Positions 27,475 through 35,193 of a stretch of DNA of 64,000 bases are shown one piece after another. This DNA is from Chitinophagales bacterium (GTDB lineage Bacteria > Bacteroidota > Bacteroidia > Chitinophagales > Chitinophagaceae). A model generated the notes under the pieces. That model did no database searches, was not told where the DNA came from, and was given only the letters and a program-made list of their open reading frames with translations. The stretch is taken from NCBI GenBank assembly GCA_026936105.1, contig JAIXKI010000005.1, forward strand, positions 1 through 64,000. Reading direction: 5' to 3'. The first letter of the stretch is position 1. Every line of letters begins with the position of its first letter. Made by a program: the position numbers and the translations under genes.

Positions 27475-28941
27475 ATGATCACGTCCTCTGCTATTCTGAC
27501 CAGGGAAATCTGCAGGAATTATATCGAAGAATTTTTATTCGGGCCGGCCTCTTTACAATCTGATCCGCATTATGAAGGCGCTGGCGGCATTGGAGTGGAA
27601 CTGGAAAGTTTTTCCTGTACGGTCAACGAACGGAATGAAATGCATCCGGCAAAACTTTATGGTAATGATGATTCTTTATCGGATGTGCTGAGCCGCTTTT
27701 CTGCAAAGAAAGGCGGGATTGTCCGGTACAGTGATAAAAAACTTTTGGGTGACATAAATAGTAAGATCATTGACTCCATAGTTTTTCCGGACGGAAGCCG
27801 TTTTCAGTTTGAGCCGGGAGCACAGGTGGAAATTTCCACTGTACCCTGCCAGAGTACTGAAGAGGTTTCGGGTAAACTTGATTTTATGCAACAGATCTTG
27901 AATGATATCAGTCGTCAAACAAATTTTCATTTTGTGCAATGCGGCACGCATCCGTGGTTCACCGCCGGACAGATAGGAATGCAAATGAACAAGCCCAGGT
28001 ACATGGCTATGGCCCGGTATTTTGACAAGATCAATGAATTTGGAAGGCAGATGATGGTACAGACTTGTTCGTTGCAGGTGAATGTGGATACAGGTTGTGA
28101 CTGGGATACCAGAATTAAAAGATTTGTTGCGGCCAACCTGCTTGCTCCCTTTGCAACAGCTCTGTTTGCAAATTCACCTGTTACCGCCGGTAAGGTACAT
28201 GGATACAAATCGTACAGGAGTTTTATCTGGCAACAGTTGGATCATTCCAGGACCGGATTAATCACTTCAAACCTGCTCACCAATTCTCTTGATAAGGATT
28301 CCGTTATTGATGCCTACCTCCGTTTTGCCCTGAATGCGCCGGTTGTTTTTATAGAGGATTTTGGTGATGAAACATTTCCCCCCAATATCACATTGGAATA
28401 CTGGATCACAAATCCGGTGAATGGTTTGCATCCAACTTTATCTCATTTTAAAAACCATCTCTCCCTGTTATTCCCTGAAGTAAGGCTCAAAGGTTATCTT
28501 GAATTACGTTCTGCAGATGCACCGCCTCCTGAATGGCAAATGATTCCTGTTTTGTTTTACTGCGGGTTGCTGTACTCCAATCATTGTCTTGAAAAAACAC
28601 TTGATCTGCTCCTGCCTTTTAGAAGTGAATTACCGTCATTGATGCAGCAGGCTGTGTTCGGCCTGGAGCAGGATGATATTTTCAAAACAGCGAAGAAGCT
28701 GATGCCGCTTGCTATTGAAGGGTTTTCAGGCTTGCCGGAATCTTTTAAAGGAAATGATACGCTCCCGAGGGCAATCTCATTTTTAGAAAACTACTGCATG
28801 CAGCGAAAAACATTTGCCGATGATTTTCTCGAAGAATTCGTAATAAAAAAAACCGGGGAACAGAATAAAAATAATCGTACTTTGATACCCGGTTTGATGT
28901 TGTTGGCACCACAACAGAAAGAAGTGAGAAACCCAAAATGA
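27475..28941 (+). CDS. gshA: Glutamate-cysteine ligase, GCS2/EgtA family
   Basis: Makes gamma-glutamylcysteine from glutamate, cysteine and ATP. It is 488 residues from ATG 27475, preceded by AAAGG four bases after the gshB stop; an in-frame ATG at 27451 would overlap gshB. Visible features of the GCS2 (plant/alphaproteobacterial/EgtA) family are GGIGVELESF, the FEPGAQVEISTVP segment, the long central region with QVNVD and RFVAANLLAP, and YLELRSADAPPPEW. No GshF fusion. With gshB adjacent the product is glutathione rather than ergothioneine precursor. Confidence 0.9.
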   Translation: MITSSAILTREICRNYIEEFLFGPASLQSDPHYEGAGGIGVELESFSCTVNERNEMHPAKLYGNDDSLSDVLSRFSAKKGGIVRYSDKKLLGDINSKIIDSIVFPDGSRFQFEPGAQVEISTVPCQSTEEVSGKLDFMQQILNDISRQTNFHFVQCGTHPWFTAGQIGMQMNKPRYMAMARYFDKINEFGRQMMVQTCSLQVNVDTGCDWDTRIKRFVAANLLAPFATALFANSPVTAGKVHGYKSYRSFIWQQLDHSRTGLITSNLLTNSLDKDSVIDAYLRFALNAPVVFIEDFGDETFPPNITLEYWITNPVNGLHPTLSHFKNHLSLLFPEVRLKGYLELRSADAPPPEWQMIPVLFYCGLLYSNHCLEKTLDLLLPFRSELPSLMQQAVFGLEQDDIFKTAKKLMPLAIEGFSGLPESFKGNDTLPRAISFLENYCMQRKTFADDFLEEFVIKKTGEQNKNNRTLIPGLMLLAPQQKEVRNPK

Positions 28942-29130
28942 AAAACGGTGATGCCTTGTGTGAAGTATTAGTCATGTACCTGCACCTATTTTAAACACTT
29001 AGCCAGCTACGGAACTTTTTACGATTGAAACAAAAAACGCTCAGTTTAACCGGAAAGAAGATCAAATTTCTCCGGATAAAACCCGGCGGTTAGTTACAAT
29101 AGTTTTATTACATCATCAAAAAAACCAACT

Positions 29131-30438
29131 ATGTCTTCCTACAAATATTTATTCGGTGCTGCCAATAAAATTGAACAACTCTTTCCTCCGCCTGAATTTG
29201 CAGACCCAAGCCTGAACTTTCATGATTATACCGATGTGATCAAACACTATACATCCAATTCATTAAAAGCTGATGGCATTTCAGATATTCAGAAAATAGA
29301 AGTAACCAGGCCGGATGGTAATTATTATATACTGCTTGAAAGTTCGGGAGAGCAGGCAGTGCTGGAGCAATTCGGTAACCGCCATGCCACCATATTCAGT
29401 AAAGAGTATGCACAAAAAGCAATCAGGGGAATGGAGTTGCTGAAAGAACTGAATGTATGGAACCCCATGGAAAATTATCATGTAAATGGCAGCCCAACCG
29501 ATGGCACTTCCAAATGGCATTTATTTCCTTCACTGGGACTGAATGTAATGAATCAAAAAGGAATTTTGTTGCTTCATTATCCTCCCTGGGCAGTAGTTCA
29601 GTTAGGTACTTTTGAAAATGCCATTACTTTCAGGAGGTGGGAACAATTGTTGAGCTGTGCCGGTATCAGCAGCAATGAATCTTCGTTTTATAAAACGTTT
29701 ATGGAAGTAAGCCCGATCGCTGCTCCGGGTTCGGGAGAGAGTGAATATCCCAATGATTATTTTCCGATCATGATGGCCTCCGGATTTTTCGATGGCGGGC
29801 CTGACAGAGATTATATTAAATCGATGCTGGAATTATTTCTGAATCCTCCTTATTGGCCTGAAGAAAGAAAATATACATTACCCCTGCTCATCTGCGGCTC
29901 TCCGCTGTATGATCCGCAATCACCCGGCTGGTTCAGGACCGCATACCCCAATATACTACCGCAGGACAAAAACGGCGTACCGCAGGTGAACGTCATGCAG
30001 ACCGGTACATTTAAAGTATTTCCACATTCACAAAGAGCAACCCCTTACCTGATTTCGAACCACATGATTGCAGCGGGAGTAACCGGCAAGTGTACGAATG
30101 ATCCATCCCAAATTCCGGATATCAGGCAATATGAAGCACAGGATATGGTGTCCACCACATTTCTGAAAATTTATTCTGATAATCCTGATATCAGTCCGCA
30201 GGATGCAAAGGCTCAGGCGTGTCAAAGATGGTTTGGTAATCCTGAAGGAACGGGTGTTCCCATGCCAAAAGATGAAAATGATCAGCTTACTCTTTGTGCG
30301 CTGGCGCAAATGGATCTGTTCTTTGAGCCTAACCCCCCACGTCCGAAATATACTTTTGAGGAAGCTTTTCAGCGTTGCAAAACAGCCACAAGCCCGGGTG
30401 ATTCCTGCTGCGGAAATATCAAACCGGGGGATATCTGA
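29131..30438 (+). CDS. Protein of unknown function, upstream of the phosphoesterase
   Basis: 435 residues, no signal peptide and no membrane segment. Aromatic and Pro-rich throughout (FPPPEFADPSLNF, LHYPPWAVVQLG, FLNPPYWPEERKYTLP), with a Cys-containing tail (GDSCCGNIKPGDI). I recognise no domain or catalytic motif. It precedes the phospholipase C-like gene by 47 bp on the same strand and is likely co-transcribed with it, which suggests a shared substrate or partner role. Confidence 0.7.
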   Translation: MSSYKYLFGAANKIEQLFPPPEFADPSLNFHDYTDVIKHYTSNSLKADGISDIQKIEVTRPDGNYYILLESSGEQAVLEQFGNRHATIFSKEYAQKAIRGMELLKELNVWNPMENYHVNGSPTDGTSKWHLFPSLGLNVMNQKGILLLHYPPWAVVQLGTFENAITFRRWEQLLSCAGISSNESSFYKTFMEVSPIAAPGSGESEYPNDYFPIMMASGFFDGGPDRDYIKSMLELFLNPPYWPEERKYTLPLLICGSPLYDPQSPGWFRTAYPNILPQDKNGVPQVNVMQTGTFKVFPHSQRATPYLISNHMIAAGVTGKCTNDPSQIPDIRQYEAQDMVSTTFLKIYSDNPDISPQDAKAQACQRWFGNPEGTGVPMPKDENDQLTLCALAQMDLFFEPNPPRPKYTFEEAFQRCKTATSPGDSCCGNIKPGDI

Positions 30439-30485
30439 TTGAAGGAGCAATTAAATATTTTCAAAAAAATTATAGAAATTTTTTT

Positions 30486-32891
30486 ATGAGTAATTCAAAA
30501 AATAAATTCTGCATTAGCTGCGATCATGAAACGGGGAATTATCAGCTTTGGTCGGTTGACACAGAAAGTGCTTCACTTTTTAACAAGGTTGGCTCTGCCG
30601 ATAATAAATCCATTCCCAAAGATTCGAATTTGATCCAGACAGGTAATTATATTTTGCAGTGGAGTGATCTGAACAAAGACAATCAATATGCATACAGGTT
30701 GCTTCAATTCAATCCTGAGGCAGATAATCCATTGGGAAGTTATGTCCCCGATAAATCTCAAAATGGAAAATTGGTTTGGTCGGATGCGGCTGTGCAGTCA
30801 GGCATGTGGAGCAAGTCAAAGTTTTTCAGTTCACGGCAGGATTTTGCCAACCCTGATGGCGCCAAAAAAGGATTTGAATCCGGATCAGAACTGATCCTTG
30901 TTTCCATGCACAATTTTGTTCTCAATTTTATTCCGACGGAAGGCAGGGGTACCAACCAGCTTTTCAACTTTGACCCGGGCAGCAGTGATCCGTTGCCGGC
31001 GCCTTATTCCCCGCAGGGCGCCTGGCTTACGATTGAAACGGGACATGAGCTTTTATATGTAAATGGTTATGTTCTGGATTGGAAACCCGCAACCGGTGAT
31101 TTTGTGATCTGGCAGTTCGATCCGCAGGCAGAAGGTTCATTGAGTTATCCGCCCATCCGGAAAGGCAACTGGCAAACATCCGGTATCAACAGCGATCATC
31201 GTTTGTTTGTAATTGATGGAAATATTATTGATTGGGACCCTTCCTATAACACCTATCGCCTTTGGGCGTTTGATCCCGAAAGTGAATCGGGTTTGAGAGG
31301 CCCGGTCAGCCAGGGAAAATTTCCGGATCAGATTAACAGCAACGCTTCACTCACTTTTATTGAAACCTTGATCCCGGTAAATATTGAATTGTCTCAAAAA
31401 CCGGGAACCATGGATTTCATGCGGGACAAAATTGAGCATGTGATTTATTACATGATTGAAAACCGTTCTTTCGATCACGTATGCGGATGGCTGTATGCAA
31501 AGAATGAACCTTTTCATCTCATCGGGCCTGAAGGCCCATTCCGTGGTGTGGATGAAAGTTTTAAAAATTCATTCCGTGGAAAAGAGTACGCCATCACACA
31601 ATACAATAATGGCAAACTCAGTGAGGATATCAATCTCGACCTGGATCAGCAGGATCCCTATCATGATAATTCGGATGTGCTGCGCCAGATGTTTTTTTCT
31701 GACATCAATGATTATTTCAACAAGAGACAACCTGATATGGGCGGCTTTGCCTGGAACAATGGAACCGCGGAAGTGATGCAGGGTTATTCACCGGAACAAT
31801 TGCCCGTACTCAATGGCCTTGCCCGGAATTATGCCATCTCCGATGATTGGTTTAGTTCTACTCCAAGCGGCACCACCGTAAACAGGGCTTTTGCGCTTAC
31901 CGGTTCTACATTGGGCAAACTGAATAATTTTCAAAATGGTAATGAATACCTCGAATGGTCACAATACCCGCATCGTCCTTCTATCTGGAAAGTGATGTGG
32001 GCAAACGGGATCAGGGATTTTAAAATATACAATTCCGTAGAATGGATCGAGTGCCAATATACCTACAACCTGTTTTTGAAAGGGCAGATACCGAGTATAG
32101 ATAATCCGTTTGTTGTGGGCAATTATGTACCACAGCTCAACCAGTTTTTTGATGACCTGAAATATGGCACCCTCCCTAAATTTTCTTTCCTGGAACCTAA
32201 GTGGGTGACGTTTACAGGATCCACTTCTTACCACCCCGGCAATGACCTGATACCCGGTGAAAGAGAAGTGAATGATATTTTCACGGCATTACAAAGCAGT
32301 CCGCTTTGGGAAAAAACGTTACTCGTGATCACTTTTGATGAACACGGCGGCCTTCCGGATCATGTGCCGCCTCCTTATGCAGCAAAGCCCTGGGCCAATG
32401 ATTCTTTTAACGGTTTCGATTCGGATATCATGGGAGTCAGGATTCCTACTGTATTAGTATCTCCCTATATCACACCCAACACGGTATTTCGTTCCGGTAC
32501 CGGCACTGCCTACGATTCCACATCCATTATCAGTACCTTGCTCCACTGGATGGGTGTTCCGAAATCAAGATGGGGATTGGGAGAACGAACCAACCAGGCA
32601 CCCACATTTGAATCTGTATTTTGTGAACAGCATCCACGCACTGATAAAGTGGCGCTGGATCTTCCTTACGATAAAAGTTTTCCGAAGATCCCCGGGGAAG
32701 GAGCGAATGTTCCTGTTTTGCCTGTCCACGACCTGCACCGGTTGATTGTGCCGGGAATGATTGCAGATATGACGCCGGGTCTCAGTTCGGTGGAGAGAAC
32801 AAAGATCACTAATGAACTATTGGAAAATGCCGGCAGTTTGCAGGATCTGCACACAAGGCTGGAAGCGATTCACAGGAAGCATAGTCGTTGA
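30486..32891 (+). CDS. Phospholipase C/acid-phosphatase-type phosphoesterase with N-terminal repeat domain
   Basis: 801 residues. Residues ~1-300 hold about five repeats of ~50-60 residues (pattern W.FDP...L..P...G.W.T....H.L.V.G..LDW.P; best copies DFVIWQFDPQAEGSL and YRLWAFDPESESGL), probably a propeller or lectin-like fold. From ~315 a PF04185-type catalytic domain follows: ENRSFDH (325-331), SGTTVNR (nucleophile Thr region) and FDEHGGLPDHVPPP (~617-630). It acts on phosphate esters such as phospholipids by family. Unlike most relatives it lacks a recognisable signal peptide. Confidence 0.88.
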   Translation: MSNSKNKFCISCDHETGNYQLWSVDTESASLFNKVGSADNKSIPKDSNLIQTGNYILQWSDLNKDNQYAYRLLQFNPEADNPLGSYVPDKSQNGKLVWSDAAVQSGMWSKSKFFSSRQDFANPDGAKKGFESGSELILVSMHNFVLNFIPTEGRGTNQLFNFDPGSSDPLPAPYSPQGAWLTIETGHELLYVNGYVLDWKPATGDFVIWQFDPQAEGSLSYPPIRKGNWQTSGINSDHRLFVIDGNIIDWDPSYNTYRLWAFDPESESGLRGPVSQGKFPDQINSNASLTFIETLIPVNIELSQKPGTMDFMRDKIEHVIYYMIENRSFDHVCGWLYAKNEPFHLIGPEGPFRGVDESFKNSFRGKEYAITQYNNGKLSEDINLDLDQQDPYHDNSDVLRQMFFSDINDYFNKRQPDMGGFAWNNGTAEVMQGYSPEQLPVLNGLARNYAISDDWFSSTPSGTTVNRAFALTGSTLGKLNNFQNGNEYLEWSQYPHRPSIWKVMWANGIRDFKIYNSVEWIECQYTYNLFLKGQIPSIDNPFVVGNYVPQLNQFFDDLKYGTLPKFSFLEPKWVTFTGSTSYHPGNDLIPGEREVNDIFTALQSSPLWEKTLLVITFDEHGGLPDHVPPPYAAKPWANDSFNGFDSDIMGVRIPTVLVSPYITPNTVFRSGTGTAYDSTSIISTLLHWMGVPKSRWGLGERTNQAPTFESVFCEQHPRTDKVALDLPYDKSFPKIPGEGANVPVLPVHDLHRLIVPGMIADMTPGLSSVERTKITNELLENAGSLQDLHTRLEAIHRKHSR

Positions 32892-32940
32892 TTGCAAGAA
32901 TGCAGGTATTACATTTTTTTGCTTGTTAATTTTTAAGCTG

Positions 32941-32990
32941 TGCGGGACATCCTGTCCCGCATCATTATTCTATCGCTTCAAGCGATGAAA
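32941..32990 (+). repeat. REP-like double-hairpin repeat, copy D (best preserved)
   Basis: Perfect 5' hairpin TGCGGGACA-TCC-TGTCCCGCA at 32941-32961, spacer TCATTATTCT, then palindrome ATCGCTTCAAGCGAT at 32972-32986 and GAAATA. The rest of the gap 32892-33145 holds nothing recognisable. Confidence 0.88.
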
Positions 32991-33145
32991 TACAATTCCG
33001 GGAATGATAGACTTATGCATTTGATGTTCAACTTAAATACAGTTTCGAATTTAATTTACTTATGCAATAATCAAATTTTGAATCCCTTCAGATTCTTGCC
33101 CCGAAGCCATAAATGAGTAAAAGATAAAAATTTTGAAATTTGGAT

Positions 33146-33376
33146 TTACAAAAGGTTTTTTAATTCCTCAGTGTTGATCTTAATATCCTCTCGAAGAATT
33201 TTTCGGAGTAGCCCTTTCGGCAGTGGATCATTTTTATGAACCGGGATAGTAGTAATGCGCCTATCAGAATGTTTCATTCAGTGATGAGAACCATTGATGC
33301 GGGCAATAGCAAAACCAAGCTTTTCAGGCAGCCTGATAAAATCTTTTCAACTTATTACGGGAAGTTTTTCACTCAT
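33146..33376 (-). pseudogene. hicA: HicA-type mRNA interferase toxin, inactivated by two TGA codons
   Basis: The reverse strand from ATG 33376 reads MSEKLPVIS-stop-KDFIRLPEKLGFAIARINGSHH-stop-MKHSDRRITTIPVHKN and on to LRKILREDIKINTEELKNLL, then TAA at 33146. The frame is otherwise intact (77 codons). The in-frame TGA codons are at 33349-33347 and 33280-33278. The GSHH segment carries the HicA active-site histidine and DRRITTIPVH is the usual second half. The first TGA replaces the glycine of the common SGK and needs only GGA to TGA. The ATG overlaps the hicB stop (ATGA), as in an operon. Confidence 0.85.
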
Positions 33377-33600
33377 GCAGAAGCAGTTATCCGGAATTCC
33401 ATTTCTCTGATACCGATAAACTTGTTATTTTCTTCGGGTGGTTGTTCAGTGATGCATATTTCTATCACTTCTTTCAGATTCTCGAGGGCTTCATCAAAGG
33501 TTTTTCCATAGGTATGGCAGCCTTTAAAGACGGGACACGAAACGATGAAAATACCATCTTCATCTGTTTCAACAACTACCGGTAAATGATACGCCTTCAT
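33373..33600 (-). CDS. hicB: HicB-family antitoxin
   Basis: 75 residues with the HicB partial RNase H fold: VVVETDEDGIFIVSCPVFKGCHTYGKTFDEALENLKEVIEICI. It has no C-terminal DNA-binding domain, as in the short HicB forms. It comes first, with hicA overlapping its stop by ATGA. The toxin is broken, so this is an orphan antitoxin that could persist neutrally or protect against a HicA elsewhere. Confidence 0.88.
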   Translation of the reverse strand: MKAYHLPVVVETDEDGIFIVSCPVFKGCHTYGKTFDEALENLKEVIEICITEQPPEENNKFIGIREMEFRITASA

Positions 33601-33670
33601 AATTCAAATATGCTAATTATATTTTGAGATTTTATGCCTTTTGACAGGCAAACCTAAGTTCAATCAGTAC

Positions 33671-33723
33671 TGCGTATATCCTGCCTTGCGTTGGTATTCC
33701 ACCGCTTCAAGCGATGAAATTCA
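33671..33723 (+). repeat. REP-like double-hairpin repeat, copy E (degenerate)
   Basis: TGCGTATATCCTGCCTTGCG followed by TTGGTATTCC and ACCGCTTCAAGCGATGAAATTC. The 3' palindrome is preserved except for its edge. It lies between hicB and the thioredoxin-fold gene. Confidence 0.75.
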
Positions 33724-33785
33724 GTTTTGAAAGCAGAAGCATTGCTGCGCAGATGTAATTATTCCCCTTCAGTAAGACACCATTG

Positions 33786-34289
33786 CTATTTCCCGAATGC
33801 ATCCAATACCTTCTGCACCGGCACGGCGCCTTCGAATGTGGTGATCAGGCTGCCTTTTTTGTTGTACAAGGCCAGGTAAGGAAGATTGTTGATCATGTAA
33901 AAGGATGGAAGAAAAAATTTGGTGTCCTGGCCCACCACTATGTTGGGATATTTGGCCAGTTTATAATGTTTGTAAAATTCGATCATCTTGTCGAACGACA
34001 TCATGGTGGCATATACGATCTGGATATTCCTGAATTTGTCCATATTATCCAGCAACTCTTCGGTCTCTTTCTGGCAATGCTCGCACTCGGGATTGAACAC
34101 CACGATAAGCACCGGATTTTTCTTGCTGAAATTTTCTTTGGAGAACTGGTGCACACTGTCGGTAAGCAGTAGCTTCACCGGCGGAAGTGTGGGAAATCTT
34201 TTATAAGCAGGAATATTGACTGAAGCGTTTTGCCCGAATGTTGCTACACTGAATAAAACTGCGGCGATAAGTAAAATTTGTTTTTTCAT
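33786..34289 (-). CDS. Exported thioredoxin-fold protein (TlpA/redoxin-like)
   Basis: 167 residues. A signal peptide (MKKQILLIAAVLFSVATFG) is followed by a thioredoxin-like domain with VLIVVFNPECEHCQKETEEL; the redox pair is Cys69-x-x-Cys72 (CEHC). A cis-proline region (NNLPYLALYNKKG) is present. Predicted periplasmic thiol-disulfide reductase or peroxiredoxin-like protein. A perfect TACTTTTG -7 box ends only five bases before the ATG. Confidence 0.88.
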   Translation of the reverse strand: MKKQILLIAAVLFSVATFGQNASVNIPAYKRFPTLPPVKLLLTDSVHQFSKENFSKKNPVLIVVFNPECEHCQKETEELLDNMDKFRNIQIVYATMMSFDKMIEFYKHYKLAKYPNIVVGQDTKFFLPSFYMINNLPYLALYNKKGSLITTFEGAVPVQKVLDAFGK

Positions 34290-34294
34290 ATTTT

Positions 34295-34302
34295 CAAAAG
34301 TA
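34295..34302 (-). promoter_or_regulatory. -7 element TACTTTTG abutting the thioredoxin-fold start codon
   Basis: A perfect TAnnTTTG on the minus strand, with five bases between its G and the ATG at 34289. Transcription would start at or next to the start codon. The -33 region is not clear. Confidence 0.5.
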
Positions 34303-34396
34303 ATTCTATTACAGAAACGATACGGTATTGTAAGGACGGTTTAACAAAAACATAGTTGCATTCCATATGTTTCCGGGTGGTGTAAAGGTAATTCTC

Positions 34397-34427
34397 TTTT
34401 CAGTAAAGCTGATCCGCATTATCTTTG
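34397..34427 (+). promoter_or_regulatory. Bacteroidetes-type promoter of efp
   Basis: TTTT (34397-34400), a 19-base spacer, then TATCTTTG (34420-34427). The -7 box is a perfect TAnnTTTG, 27 bases before the efp ATG. Confidence 0.6.
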
Positions 34428-34454
34428 CAGCCTCAATTTTTTAAACAGAACTAT

Positions 34455-35021
34455 ATGGCAACAACAGCAGATATCAGCCGCGGGATGATCCTGAATATGG
34501 ACGGCAGTCTTTACACGGTAGTGGAATTCGGCGAAAATAAAACAGCCCGTGCGGCAGCAAAGGTATGGGCCAAACTGAAAGGAGTGGATAACAACCGCTC
34601 TATGGAAAAAGTATGGAACAGCGGTGATACCATCAACCCGGTAAGAGTGGAAAGGCGCACTTTCCAGTTTTTATATAAGGATGATACCGGCTACAGTTTC
34701 ATGGACAATGAGACTTTTGAACAAACCACACTACAGGAATCTGCCATTGATGCGCCTCAATATCTGAAGGAAGGACAGGAAGTTTCAGTATTGGTAAATA
34801 CCGATAATGATCAGATTCTGGGCGCCGAGTTGCCCGACAAGATCGTTTTGAAGATCACTTATTGCGAACCGGGAATGAGAGGAGACACGGCCACCCGTAC
34901 TTTGAAACCCGCCACTCTGGAAACAGGAGCAACGGTGAATGTCCCTTTGTTTGTGAATGACGGAGAGCTGATCCGCATCAATACCAAGACCGGCGATTAT
35001 GTGGAAAGAGTGAAAGAGTGA
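34455..35021 (+). CDS. efp: Elongation factor P
   Basis: Relieves ribosome stalling at polyproline. It is 188 residues from ATG 34455 (MATTADISRGMIL), the standard size; an in-frame TTG upstream is rejected. Three beta domains, with the C-terminal signature YCEPGMRGDTATRTLKPATLETGATV and GDYVERVKE. The domain I loop reads FGENKTARAAAKVWAKLKG instead of the common PGKGxA. By hand alignment the tip residue is Arg32 with two extra loop residues, rather than the modified lysine. A good promoter precedes. Confidence 0.95.
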   Translation: MATTADISRGMILNMDGSLYTVVEFGENKTARAAAKVWAKLKGVDNNRSMEKVWNSGDTINPVRVERRTFQFLYKDDTGYSFMDNETFEQTTLQESAIDAPQYLKEGQEVSVLVNTDNDQILGAELPDKIVLKITYCEPGMRGDTATRTLKPATLETGATVNVPLFVNDGELIRINTKTGDYVERVKE

Positions 35022-35082
35022 TTTCACCGATTCCTTCAAAAAATGCACAAAAACTCTTAGTTTTTTGGGAATTTCGACCTCT

Positions 35083-35130
35083 TTTTGCCTGGTTTTAGGC
35101 AAAATCAGTTGATTCTTTAGGTGGCCTAAA
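35083..35130 (+). promoter_or_regulatory. Two hairpins between efp and accB
   Basis: TTTTGCCT-GGTTTT-AGGCAAAA (35083-35104) and TTTAGG-TGG-CCTAAA (35116-35130). Neither is followed by a T-run that would make a convincing terminator. TATCTTTA at 35142-35149 is a near-consensus -7 box, 44 bases before the accB start, so the second hairpin could overlap the promoter as an operator-like site. Confidence 0.4.
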
Positions 35131-35193
35131 ATCCTTTACCTTATCTTTATCCTCCTTAAATGTTTAACTAAAACCACTGCAAAATTGAAAGAC

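Noticed and set aside
28942-29130. A possible tRNA in the gap after gshA
   Set aside because: No cloverleaf or T-loop (GTTCRA) pattern is visible; the gap also shows no other gene.
33146-33376. TGA recoding (for example as glycine) to keep HicA intact
   Set aside because: Other genes in the window, such as gshB and rnz, end at TGA, so recoding is not supported.
33236-33511. A 91-codon plus-strand frame over hicA/hicB
   Set aside because: It is antisense to a clear HicB antitoxin and the HicA remnant.
13729-33723. The regularly built repeats as a CRISPR array
   Set aside because: The copies are kilobases apart, contain two hairpins each and have no spacers or cas genes nearby.
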